Assembly (NCBI GenBank): GCA_027405735.1
Contig: JAPEHQ010000010.1
Location: forward strand, 1,922,001 to 1,986,000
Source of the DNA: Mucor racemosus
Lineage: Eukaryota > Mucoromycota > Mucoromycetes > Mucorales > Mucoraceae
Direction: 5' to 3'
Length of the DNA stretch: 64,000 nucleotides
In this document: positions 12,161-23,115 of the stretch, piece after piece
Numbering within the stretch: position 1 is the stretch's first letter
How the letters are laid out: each line of letters opens with the position of its first letter
Position numbers and translations under genes: made by a program
Notes under the pieces: generated by a model
What the model was told of the DNA's origin: nothing
The model's input: only the letters and a program-made list of their open reading frames with translations
Database searches by the model: none

Positions 12161-14772
12161 ATGAGTTTCGAAACAACATCAAATTTATTAACTTTAAATA
12201 ACGATCCTTTTCCAACCACAAACACAACAATCCCAACATCAACTGTAGGATCTGATTCAAAGCATGTTTCTAAACTAATTTTAAGATCTGCCCTGCAAAA
12301 GGCAAACGCAGCAGTCCAATGCGATTCAACAAATGATGTTTTAGGTGCCATCAATGCTTACAAAGAAGCTATTTCTTTATTGGAACGTGTTTTATCTACG
12401 GTAGAAAAAGAAAATGATCGTCAACGTCTGCAATCAATCGTAAGTTACCATAGCAACCATAATTTTATTACTATGGAAATAAATGGGGAGGATCGTTATA
12501 TATATATTTCTCTAAAATCGAGAGGAGGGGCAGAGAAACCAGGGTTGCTGTTAGAAATAGATATATTTCAAAATTAAAGGAGCAAATCTTTTTATAAAAC
12601 TAACATTTTTTACATATTTAGCATGATTCTTATTCAGAGAGAATTCGATTATTAAGTACAATTACTTCAAAACTAGAAACTGACATAATCACTAAACAAG
12701 TAGTAGAGGAGCAAGAACAATCACCAAATGAAGAATTATCATTACAATTAGAAAAACAAGATTCATGGTTAGCCAAAAAATCAAGTATTCGTAGCTTTAC
12801 TTCTAGGCAGTCGACCAATACTACTAATTCTACAACATCAAGACCATCGCATGCAATGATGCTTAGAAAAATGACATCTTCTTCTTCGATTGAAGGCTCA
12901 ATTCATGAGAAATCACCTCCTGCACGTAATCATTGGCAAAATAATACTCCTTCTTCTCCAACTCGTCCTGTTAGTCAAAAGGAGATGCCAAAATTTCCTG
13001 TTTCGCCACCCATATTTCAAATGCAAGCCTCTAAGAGTACTCCTACTCACCCACACCATCGTAACCGTAGTAGCCGTCAGCATAAAAGAAACGACTTTAG
13101 ACACGATGGCGATGATGAGGATGAAGAAGAAGAGAATATTGATACTGATAGTGATGAATTTAATTTAGAAAAGGATGAATATAACTTACTTGGCCATCAT
13201 GAACCCTTACCTATAAGGCCAACTCATCGCCAAAATAACAACATTGGCAGTAATAGATCATCTGTTAGTTCGCTTGATTCGGTGATTTCATCCGAGGATT
13301 CTATTATAGAACAGCCTGCAATGAATTTACCTTCTTTAAAAAAGAAAGATCAAGACAACACACCTATACCAAAGGTGAGATCTGTATTTCGTACCCGTAC
13401 AAGTAGCCTTCCAAAAGTACCTACAATGCAAAGATCTTCATCCATGTCAACTGTTGATACCATATCATCTCCCACAGAAGAAAAACAACATAAACAACAA
13501 AAGGAAGTAATTACTATTGACACAACTCCTTCTTCTCATTCTCAAACATACCCAGCTCAAATGATTGTAAATCGTCCAATTATCAGTCGACCTTCAGTAG
13601 GTGGATTGGGATCAATGCGTAAAAAAGCTGCTAATCGACTTTCTATGGATGGCTTCACTATTAGTCGAGCTAAAGAGAAGCTTTCCAGTTCACCATCTAC
13701 AGGTAGTAGCACCTATGGTCTCTTTTTGAAAGATCATATTAAACCTGCCGCGGCCGATGATATGGAATATATTATGGATAATTCTACAGCTACACATGAT
13801 GAAGTTTCACCAAATATGGATTCGAATGAAGATGATTTATCAGTAGAAGAAAATAAGCAATCAACTAATAGTCATCTTAAATTACTATTAGCTCTTGAAA
13901 AAAGTATGTTGGAAGGCGCTCATATTACACAAAGACTTTATATACCCAAAAGTTTATGGTAAGGCAGATAAAGTCTCTACATGAAAACAAAGATATTAAA
14001 TAATATTTACAGGCAACAACCTAATATTCGACTCTCTTCAATGGATACCAAAATATCAGCTTGTGAATCAATCATGACAGACATAGCAAGACTTGAAAAT
14101 TGGTCGTATTTGGATGATTTAATTAGTTCAACTCGTCTTTTAGATCATTTTGAAACATCTGTCGATCAGCTTCAAATGACGCTTTCCAAAAAACTAAAAA
14201 GAGATAGTATGATTGAAAGTAATTCAAGTAGTGGATCAAGTCAACTTAGTCATAGTGGAAGTATTCATCATAGTAGCAGTCGTGATTCTATTTCTATGAG
14301 TCGTATAGATAGTGGAAAAAAGACTCAATCTTTCATGTCATGGGGTACAAAATTAACAAAATCAGTGGAGCGCATGAATGCTTTTAGTTTGACAAAGACG
14401 TATGTTATTGATTGTTTATATTAGATTTTGATTTATTGATTTCTTTAATTTTATAGTGAAGATCAATATAAAAATTACATTGAAGCGTTGCAAAAACTAT
14501 TTGCAAAGATTCATGTATTAGGTAAATGTTTTAAATATACCCTTAGACATTACAATCAAATTAACTCTTTTTTTCTCTGCACAGAACATTGGTTAAGTCA
14601 TTATCATATTGAAAAGCAAAAATCAAGACAAGTTCAGCATGATGTGTTGATTACAAAATTAATCAAAATTTGTACTGTTATAAATAATGTTATAGGTGGA
14701 TTTGTCGTGAGAGATATAACTGTATTACTTGCTAAATGGTTAAAACGAGGTGGCTCTTGGGTTAATGAGTAA
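12161..14772 (+). CDS. MIT-domain protein (microtubule interacting and trafficking)
   Basis: Five exons, 12161-12439, 12622-13958, 14013-14399, 14457-14521 and 14585-14772, with introns of 182, 54, 57 and 63 bp, give 751 residues. The MIT domain (about 35-115) is a three-helix bundle: LILRSALQKANAAVQCDS, INAYKEAISLLERVL, DRQRLQSIHDSYSERIRLL. MIT domains bind ESCRT-III tails and act in endosomal sorting, in abscission, or as targeting modules. The middle (about 150-480) is disordered and Ser/Pro/Asp-rich. The C-terminal ~250 residues form a second conserved-looking helical block, from LKLLLALEKSMLEGAHITQ to the closing LAKWLKRGGSWVNE. Related MIT proteins with this arrangement occur across fungi but, to my knowledge, have no assigned function. 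All splice borders are GT-AG and keep one frame. Read-through of intron 1 would add a stop. Confidence 0.88.
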
Positions 14773-15000
14773 AAAAAACACACACACCTTCCTTATATTA
14801 TTATTATATTATTATTTATTTTCATGTACTTATTTATTATTACTATTACTATTATTTTCTTATTATTTCGATTAATTTCTTTTTATTATATAAAAAAAAT
14901 GGAAATCATCATCATCATTTTATACACTAAAAAATCAAAAAAAAATCTAAAGCTGTTTAGCATAAAGAAAAGAGAGACTTTATTTTAGGTATTTCAATAT

Positions 15001-15375
15001 TTAAGGCCAAACATCACAATCTGCTTCACTCAAATTAATATCAATAACATCTATTGGCATTTCGCTACTTTGTTCTGGTTGTTTTTGTTTTTGTGTTGCT
15101 TTATTACTCATCACTTTATCATCTCTACTTTGAAGACTAGTGCTTTTATGACATTCATAACCTGCACTGCGACGATAAGCACTTACGAATAACTCATCAT
15201 TCCATTGAAAACCTTGATGACGAGACATGACTACGATAGGACATGGTGCATATTCTGAACTACCACTAGTGTACATAGGACTACCAATGTTCTTATCATA
15301 GATTCGGTATTCGTAGTATTGATCCAAGTTGTTTTTATGTGCTTTGAGTTCTTTGTTGTCATTACTACTTTCCAT
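15001..15375 (-). CDS. Small uncharacterised protein, 124 residues
   Basis: A single uninterrupted frame, with its ATG at 15375 in AAA-ATG context, converging with the MIT gene 228 bp away. I do not recognise a family. The composition is that of a folded core with tails: DQYYEYRIYDKNIGSPMY, then CPIVVMSRHQGFQWNDELF and VSAYRRSAGYECHK, followed by a polar Lys/Gln linker and an acidic hydrophobic end (IDVIDINLSEADCDVWP). The middle has a proper mix of aromatic and charged residues and no low complexity, so it looks coding rather than random. There is no signal peptide or membrane segment. The WNDELF-AYRR block might be a short motif conserved in early-diverging fungi. It is a good candidate for a lineage-specific gene. 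Confidence 0.6.
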   Translation of the reverse strand: MESSNDNKELKAHKNNLDQYYEYRIYDKNIGSPMYTSGSSEYAPCPIVVMSRHQGFQWNDELFVSAYRRSAGYECHKSTSLQSRDDKVMSNKATQKQKQPEQSSEMPIDVIDINLSEADCDVWP

Positions 15376-15744
15376 TTTGGTATAATAAAAAGAAATGTGT
15401 TATATAATATGATTTGAAAAGAAGTAGAAAATGAATAGAATTAATTATGCATGTCTTTTTTATGTTGTTGCATATCATCGTGTGCTTTTTTTTTTTTTTT
15501 TGTCTGAACCTAGTCATTAAAGTCACAAGATCATTTGTTTAGTCTTTGATTTGAAACGATGTGGTGCCCTTTTGCATGAATCCCACTAATCAGGTTCCAT
15601 GAGCCATGAATGATATGTGGTACAGTTGATAATTCACTTTAGATTAAATCAGTTCATTAATGACATTATTAAATCAAAGCTGCCACATGATAACTCTTAT
15701 CTGTTCTAAAAATGATTTGCATCTGGCAGAAAAATCGAAAATAG
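15376..15744. other. Intergenic, no gene recognised
   Basis: Upstream region of the small minus-strand gene, with a T run near 15488-15501. Nothing else is supported. Repeat A begins close to 15745. Confidence 0.4.
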
Positions 15745-17030
15745 GTGAGATCTACTGCTTTTTTCCTGAAAACTGGGTTTCACTTTTCATTCCTGCTCTA
15801 CTTTTTTTTTCACTAAATAATACCAGGACGAAATTATATACCAAGGTACCTGAGATGTTCAGCTTTGATTGAAAAATAAGTATCCGGAAATATCCTATTT
15901 TTTTCAGTTGGTATTAATTTTTTAGAGCTAATGTTTCAGATTTTTACAGGTATTTCACTGCTAAAAGTTAAAATCTTTGAGCCTTCATATCTCTACAGAA
16001 CATTAAGCTATACTAGCAACATTTAATAATGAAACTTACTTGTTTTAAAATACTCTATAACATATTTCAGTATAAAAAATTTCTGAGCACTTTTATTTTT
16101 TTATTCATTTTTTTGACATTTTTATCATAGATTTCAGAATATCCATTAAATTGAGTGACATATTTTTCACATTCATGTCATCCAACTCGTTGAGCTCTCT
16201 CGGACCCAATTTAGTTTTTTTCAAAATATTGATTTTTCGTGGAGATATCCTAAAAAATGCATACAAAAAAATATTTTCAGTTTTGCATAAAAAAAAGACG
16301 GGTATACCCTCATCCCAAATCCTGAATTTGAAAAAAAATTGACGAAAATTTTGTTTTCTCTATGAAAAATGTAACTAGAAGGTTCATCAATGGCTAGATC
16401 GATAGATATTTTTGCTGCACATAATCTCCGTTACATATATTTAAAATATGCTTACAAAAAATGATGTGTATCTTCAAAAAACCTTCAAAATTTCAATTGT
16501 ATTTTACGCAAAATTTAATGTGAAACGTTTTTTTAACTTTTATTTAGGTGGATGCAGAATTTAAAACTGTACAAAAACTATTTAATACGCTAATTCTACT
16601 TACTTTGCAATTCATAAGCTATTAAACGATTATGTTTCTTTTATCGTTTTTCGGTCAATTCGGCAAATCGATTTTGAGACTCAGTTATTATAGATTTTAA
16701 GATGCAATGCGAACTATTATTTTTATTATCTCGGCGAAAAATCAATATTTTTTGCTGAAACAAAAAATGCAAAGTAGCCTACATGTTATGTCAATACTCA
16801 TCATAGGTCTCACATCCAAGATCTCGGTCTATAATTAGTATTATAGTAAATCAATGCAGATCATTGATTTACATCATGTTCTTAGATAGTAAAACCCTAA
16901 TAGTAATTATAATTAATGTGTATAAATACATCCAAAGAATGTATTATTCATAAAAGAGTAGTATTCTGGCAGGATTATTTATATAGACTCTTTTGACATT
17001 TCACTACAGTTAGATCCATCTTGTATATTA
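15745..17030 (+). repeat. Repeat A, copy 1 (with a nested solo LTR)
   Basis: The block from the lead-in AACTGGGTTTCACTTTTCAT near 15770 to GCTGAAACAAAAAATGCAAAGT near 16775 recurs, diverged, at 46740-47990 (same orientation). It also recurs inverted at 21700-23115 and 30204-36500. Shared landmarks are GGACCCAATTTAGTTTTTTTC, TTTTTCGTGGAGATATCCT, CTAGATCGATAGATATTTTT and TTAAACGATTATGTTTCTT. I find no convincing protein. The family looks like an old, non-coding, AT-rich dispersed element. The copy is interrupted at 16784-17003 by an LTR-like insertion and resumes with AGTTAGATCCATCTTG. Confidence 0.8.
16784..17003 (+). mobile_element. Solo LTR, 220 bp, with 5 bp target duplication CTACA
   Basis: The inserted piece begins TGTTATGTC and ends GACATTTCA, i.e. 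TG...CA with an imperfect terminal inverted repeat (7 of 9 match). CTACA flanks it on both sides (16779-16783 and 17004-17008). The inverted repeat A copy at 21884-21910 shows the uninterrupted site, where GTAGGCTAC reads directly from TCTAACT, so the insertion is defined by comparison inside this window. It contains a TATAAATA core near 16921-16928, as an LTR promoter would. It differs from the 102 bp LTR of the Gypsy element at 30311, so it belongs to another retrotransposon family. Confidence 0.8.
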
Positions 17031-17116
17031 TACCAAAACAAACTACCTGAAAGTACATGCCTTGATTGAATCCCTTGAAAAAATGCTGCGAGGTGAAGAG
17101 TGCTGTTGTTGTGTGC

Positions 17117-20100
17117 CACCAAGTATCATATTTTATCACCTTCTACAGTATCAATACTACATCTTGCCATCTATTGATTACGGCATGTATTGAAGTACAA
17201 AGTCTTGATACCGGATGCAATGATATTGAAGTAATTTTATAAAAATAAAAAATAAAAAATAAAAGCATTGATAAATACAATTATAGTCTTTCCGCGGTTT
17301 TATTGTGGTAAGTAAAAGAAATCTGAAGAAAAAGAATAATATCTTCATAAAGTATGCTATATTTATATGAATTGTAAAACATTACGGCCGAACTATGCTT
17401 TCCATGGGTATAGTGATCTGCACAAATGGGCAGAATAAAAACTTTTATGCAGATCAGGCAGCCCAGATGAGCAGAGCAATGAGATCAAGGTTTTTTAGTC
17501 AATTTACTAAAGTATATCAATCATAGTATAATTAACAGCGAAGATAATTTGAATGGTTTAAAGCAGATGCGAGCTACTCTGATTCAACAGAATTGCCTTA
17601 TTGATGAGATATATCAGTTTGAAATTTGGGGTTTGAAAGAGTTCTGCCCATGTTCTTCTTTCGTAGACCAAATGGGAACAACAACAACAACCTGTTTAGC
17701 AACACTAAAAGTAGTAGTATTTATGCGTTTATAAATTTCTGTTTGTAACACACAATATCTTCTTTCTTCCCTACTCTTTCCTCAGCTATTTTATTTACTA
17801 CATTTAAAACTACAACAAAAAGACTAATATTTTTTTATACACTGAAATCAAGTAGCAGGTACAGTACAAGTATAATATGATGTTTTTCCTATTGTTTATT
17901 TAGAAATAAATTATTAGCTGTTAATGTTAGGGCACGTTGTCGCGTTATAATAACTTTCTCGAACAAAAAAGCGTCCAGGACTTAATTATTTTGTTCCATT
18001 ATCTTAGTTATAATCAATGCTTTTTTGGTCTAAAGTTGATATGTACCTGCAGAAAAAATTGGTGATTATAAAAGTATGTATAGTGTCTACTTAATTTGAA
18101 TGAATGAATAAACTCAAGTTAGTCAATTTAGTTTCTAAAAAGCATTTATTTCTATTTAGTGGCCAACAGCTAAGAAGAGGAAAACAGGATGTTGTCTTGT
18201 ATATCACTACCAACTATCAAAGGTACACCATAATAATTATTACTTATTAGCTTGTTATTAATAATTGATTTTATTAGTAAATCAAATTTTATAGGTCAAA
18301 AGTAAGTTTGTTCTGGTAAAGCATTAAATGGATTGGCTTGGGATAAAGAGGGTAAAAAGGTGGCAATAGGTCCCAGTGATGGCCATCATCATGTTTATGT
18401 TTATGTTTATGATGTTGGAGGGGTAAGAATAAAACTTAATGTAAATCACCTCTAGCGCATTAATTATCACGTACGACTATATTATCATCAAATAAACTAC
18501 CACACAATATTAACATGTATAAAGATTTACAGTAATAAGTTTGAACCAAGTGGGTACAGCATCGTAAATTCTTGAAAAAGTTCACAAGTATAACAAAATC
18601 TCTTATTTTTAAGTCTTGCAAGGCTTATAAGCGGAATATTAATTTAAAAAATTATTTTTGTCCAGATCATCAATTTTGGCATTTTTTGATTTTTTTTTTT
18701 TTTGGTTTTGCAAATCTAGAGTTAATTATACTACCAATTATAAAAACAAAAAATATACACATATGCAGAATTTAGCGCTCTATTTGCTCAATAAAAAATA
18801 ACAAACATTTTTATTGCAAAATATTACATGAAAATCCTTTAACCAAAAATCCGTTTTTGGGACAAAAGTACAAATTTTCATTACTTAATATTTAATATTA
18901 AGTTTTTATAAAATGCGTATTAGTCATGGCTACAATTTTCTCTCACAATGTAGTATATTTAAACGTTGATTTTGGTATTAAAATTTGATTTTTCTGTTTT
19001 TTGATCAAAATCATGAGTGTTGGTAAGGATAAAATGAGTCCCGAAAATGTCCGCTACAAAAACTGAATTTTCAGACCGTGTATGGTTAAATATAAGAAAA
19101 GTTTAAAAAAATGCATTTTTATTTAAAACTTAGATATATACCATAGGATAGGAGACTTAGCAGTTCGACCTTGCTATTATGTTCAATTATGGCGTCGCTC
19201 CACGGGCTCGCTTTTTCAATTTTTTAATGAATCTATGATATGACAGACAGTTTTTCTGGTAGAAAATGTATGTTTCTATGGTAGTAAATGGTAACAGATA
19301 TTGCCTATTTTATTTAGGTTATGGCTCATTATGCGCTGTAATACTACTTTTACATTGGCTAAAATGAGCAATTTAATAGGGGTTTAATTGCGCTAAATAA
19401 TGTAAAGCCTTGAAAATCCTTTTCTACGTGTGTCGTTTCTCTCTTTTTGTTTTCATATTCCAAGGATATATTCACCGTTTGATAAGGCATATCAGACTAT
19501 CAAGCTGATATTCTTTTCTTTTACCTGAATACGCATGCTAATAACATAAGGGATTAATGTTTTTAATATAGATAGCAGTCTATATCAGAGACTGATATTT
19601 TCATTTAACCGCATTTTAGTACCAAATATCATTATTTACTACTGTACTGTTGGACATATCTCTTGATTACCAGATCAAATCGAAGGCAATGATATTTATA
19701 TCTACTCAATTAAAAGCTAGAACTGGCTAAAAACTCACGAAATGTTCCAGGAAAATGATAAAATTTCAAATGATATAGAAACACAAAAAAAAAGAACAAT
19801 CTAATGTCTTGCCCAGTTACCATAGTTTTGATTTTATATATACTATACTTGAAAACAAATTTTTTTACAGCTGACAATCGTAAACTAATAAAATAGTAAG
19901 TATAAAGAAGGTTAATTTGTTTAAATTTTATGAGTGATAAAGTAACATTTATAATCTTAGATGTTTTGTCTTGCTGTATAAATTGAAGCAGTAAGTGCTT
20001 TTTAAGTTTATGCCGGAGCAAAAACCATTGTTACTGCAAATATTACAGCTATAAACATATTTACAAATGATGATAATCGTAAATATATTGGCTGTTGAAT

Positions 20101-20280
20101 GTATTGCTCTAGTACATCAACAACCTATTGGATTGTGTTGTTTATAATCTATATTATTAATAAAAGCAAATGTAATTTAAAAACACAACATTCCAATAAA
20201 AATGCAATGGAATTTTGAAAACGGCACGATGCTCATATACAAATCAATTTGTGCGCATACGATCAGCTCATTATTATTCT
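17117..20280 (+). repeat. Large diverged duplication, copy 1
   Basis: Much of this stretch is found again, in the same order and orientation, at 48240-52385. Matching landmarks are TTATCACCTTCTACAGTATC, GACCGAACTATGC/CCGAACTATGC followed by ATAGTGATCTGCAC, GAGTTCTGCCCATGTTCTTC, GCTTGGGATAAAGAGGGTAA, TCTCACAATGTAGTATATT and TGTTGAATGTATTGCTCTA. Copies differ by many point changes and by indels: about 380 bp at 17694-18072 is missing from copy 2, and about 1.25 kb of copy 2 is missing here. The shared part ends at GAGCTCATTA (copy 2) / CAGCTCATTA (copy 1). No intact gene lies inside. Confidence 0.75.
18313..18422 (+). pseudogene. Dynein intermediate chain fragment (copy 1)
   Basis: Translation of this stretch gives GKALNGLAWDKEGKKVAIG, then a run matching ...SDGHHHVYVYVYDVGG. 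This fits the last WD40 repeat of cytoplasmic dynein intermediate chains (ALNR-W-GREIAVGDSEG-IVIYDVGE). It is damaged: CAT and GTTTAT duplications expand the end and no in-frame neighbours remain. The preceding exon visible in copy 2 (50380-50452) has been lost by the ~1.25 kb difference. A bona fide dynein gene must exist elsewhere in the genome. Confidence 0.65.
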
Positions 20281-20560
20281 CATGGTCAGATTTCTTATTA
20301 TGCACAAATAGGGATAATGATATGCTTATGGGCAATTCTACTATTGTGCACACATGGGATTAATGTTATGCACACGGAAAGAATCTATAATTCTGCATAT
20401 ACAGGCTTAGCGTTGTTCTCGTGTGCAGTTTCTTTTGTTGTGCCCGTGTGCATCTTGTTATTTTTTTAGCCATATTCAGTGGGCACAACAGCTCAGGCTA
20501 TAGTGTGCAGCCCACCTGGGCACAACGAAATCATCTTGTGCAGCACAGGTCGGCCGTAGT
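20240..20560. repeat. Degenerate GTGCAC/TGCACA-rich stretch
   Basis: Within ~320 bp there are many variants of GTGCACA, TGTGCAG, GGGCACAA and TATGCACA, partly arranged as a degenerate ~21-24 bp tandem (TATGCACAAATAGGGATAATGA, then TGTGCACACATGGGATTAATG). It lies just beyond the end of the large duplication and is absent from copy 2. The long open frame over it (20215-20469) is a by-product of the repeat. Function unknown. Confidence 0.45.
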
Positions 20561-21084
20561 GAAATAGTAGATGTTTGTATTATGTTAATGTCTATTTTAT
20601 AGGTGTTCAATCATAATGTCTTTTATTGACATTCTTTTCTAAAATACTTGGTTGAGATGTTGATATTTTGTTTGATTTGATACTGTAGAATATCATTAAA
20701 TAAATATTGATCTTTCAACATTCCAGTTATTATGACTTAAAATGCAACTGAGCTTATTTTTATGGGGTGTGATTCCTTATCTAGAATTACTGCAACTGCG
20801 ATTTTATGAGCAGGAGTTTTGGAATATATTATTAGTGCAAAATAAGTACAGCTTTATATCATAGGTGTCATGTTGTAGAAGGTTGTATTTTGATCAGGGA
20901 TGCTTCCTTTTACAGGCACCAGCAATATAGAGTTTACTCGTTATGCTTATTTGGATCTGATTGGAACTCAGTCCTTATGTCCTTATGGAGCGAAATTTAG
21001 GTACGAATCGAGATTAGTTATTTTTCTGAAATGACAATGGCAACTTTGGTTTATAAAAGTTGTCATTTCATTGCACTGAATATA
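20561..21084. other. Gene-free stretch between repeats
   Basis: AT-rich, no repeat partner found elsewhere in the window and no coding signal. Confidence 0.4.
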
Positions 21085-21400
21085 AGAAACACCTAGTAGT
21101 GTACTAAGTTTATCCAGCAATTAGCAAGAACACTTGAACCTCAAAAATTAGGATACCATATTGTTTTATCCCACCAACGGTTAATCAATCAAGCAGCTAT
21201 CAAATTAACATCCAAGCACATTTAGCGCAGCATTAAAACAAGGCAGCTCACAGGCTCTGCAAGCACATAGTACAGTTAAATTATGGTTGATCCATTTCAA
21301 TTCATAGATTACTATCAAGAAACAGATCTAATGGTTCAATAGTGCCTTAAATTACATCTCAGGATCTCAATGCCAAATCAATATAAAAGGCCACACTTTT
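21085..21400 (+). repeat. Displaced block of the duplication (matches 48350-48650)
   Basis: Landmarks shared with 48350-48650 are AAGTTTATCCAGCAATTA, CAAGCACATTTAGCGCAG, CTCACAGGCTCTGCAAGCA, GTGCCTTAAATTACATC and AAAAGGCCA. In copy 2 this block sits directly before the CCGAACTATGC block. Here it lies ~800 bp after the end of the main duplication, so the unit was rearranged in one copy. Confidence 0.7.
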
Positions 21401-21699
21401 ATATCTAAATAAATGAGATTTTGTTTTTATTATACAGTTAAAGAACTGATTCACTGCTCATTCTCTTTTAATTATATTATTTTTTAAGTATTATTTATCA
21501 AACCTAAAAATATACAACAACATTGTCTAAGTGATGTTTATCTCCTATTATCATGTAATATTGGAAGTTATTAGGAATGACATTTGCGGAGATAAGGGTT
21601 TTTGTTATCAGTTTTTTGCGGTTGTAAAAGATAGAGATTTTGTATGATTTCGAATTTTTTCGTCCAATATCCAGTATTGAATTGAATTACGTCAAATGT

Positions 21700-23115
21700 T
21701 CAAAGAAAATGCATCTCCCTTTATGGACGGTTGATATATGTCCGAAAATGAAAGAGTTACTACCAGAATATAAGCGTATTTGCTTAACAGTTAACAGTGA
21801 CCAAAAATTGGCCTAAGATTGGTTGTAAAAAATTAAGCACCTAAATTGAAGTGCTAATTTTTTCTTGTATTCACAAGAAGATAGATCTAACTGTAGGCTA
21901 CTTTGCATTTTTTGTTTCAGCAAAAAATATTGATTTTTCGCCGAGATAATAAAATAATAGTTCGCATTGCAGCTTAAAATCTATGATAACTGAGCCCCAA
22001 AATCGATTTGCTGAATTGACCGAAAAACGATAAAAAAAACGTAAACGTTTAATAGCTTATGAATTGCAAAGTAAGTAGAATTAGCGTATTAAATAGTTTT
22101 TGTACAGTTTTGGATTCTGCATCCACCTAAATAAAAGTTAAAAAAATGTTTCACATTAAATTTTGCGTAAAATACAATTGAAATTTTGGAGGTTTTTTGA
22201 AGATACACATCATTTTTTGTAAGCATATTTTAAATATATGTAACGGAGATTATGTGCAGCAAAAATATCTATCGATCTAGCCATTGATGAACCTTCTAGT
22301 TACATTTTTTATAGAGAAAACGAAATTTTTGTTAATTTTTTTTCAAATTCAGGATTTGGGATGAGGGTATACCCGTCTTTTTTTGATGCAAAACCGAAAA
22401 TATTTTTTTGTATACATTTTTGAGGATATCTCCACGAAAAATCAATATTTTGAAAAAAACTAAATTGGGTCCGAGAGAGCTCAACGAGCTGAATGAAATG
22501 AATATAAAAAATCTGTTACTCGATCTAATGGATATTTTAAAATCTATGATAAAAATGCCAAAAAAATAAATAAAAAATAAAAGTGCCCAGAATTTTTTTA
22601 TACTAAAATATGCTATAGAGTACTTCAAAACAAGTAAGTTTCATTATTAAATGTTGCTAGTATAGCTTAATGTTTTGTAGAGATATGAAGGCTCAAAGAT
22701 TTTAACTTTTAGCAGTGAAATACCTGTAAAAATCTGAAACATTAGCTCTAAAAAATTAATACCAACTGAAAAAAATAGGATATTTCCGGATACCTATTTT
22801 TTAATTAAAGTTGAACATCTTAGGTACATTAGCATATAACTTCTTCTTGATGTTATTTAGTGAAAAAAAAAGTAGAGCAGGAATGAAAAGTGAAACCCAA
22901 TTTTCAAGAAAAGGCAGTGAGTTTTACCTGTTTTTGAGACTTTCTTGATATATATAAAATAAATTTAGGAATGGATAGTATGATGTGATCAATTTATATC
23001 TGTTTAGCAGTGTCTAAGGTATATCCTAGAAAGTGTTTAATATTAGATTAGTTATAGAAAAGAGGGCGCGCTTTGATTTTGAATGTTAAAAACTTGAAAC
23101 TTCAATTTTTCTCGT
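21700..23115 (-). repeat. Repeat A, copy 2 (inverted)
   Basis: Reverse complement of repeat A copy 1, extended on both sides to match copies 3 and 4. The CTACCAGAATAAAA-like inner end matches 47920 inverted. The outer end (GCAGTGTCTAAGGTATAT, TTATAGAAAAGAGGGCGCGC) matches 36390-36450. Together with copy 1 it forms a ~1 kb inverted repeat flanking 17.0-21.7 kb. A shared open stretch (22332-22520 here, 16180-16342 in copy 1) translates alike in both copies but is broken in copy 4, so I do not call a gene. Confidence 0.8.

Noticed and set aside
16151..16342. Open frame in repeat A, with a related frame at 22332-22628 (minus)
   Set aside because: Alike in two copies only because the repeat itself is conserved; the frame is broken in copies 3 and 4, and the product is low-complexity.
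17694..18072. About 380 bp present in duplication copy 1 and absent from copy 2, considered as a transposon insertion
   Set aside because: No target duplication, inverted ends or Helitron-type ends could be seen; it may equally be a deletion in copy 2.
20215..20469. 84-codon open frame with apparent membrane segments
   Set aside because: It covers the degenerate GTGCAC repeat; the hydrophobicity follows from the repeat composition.
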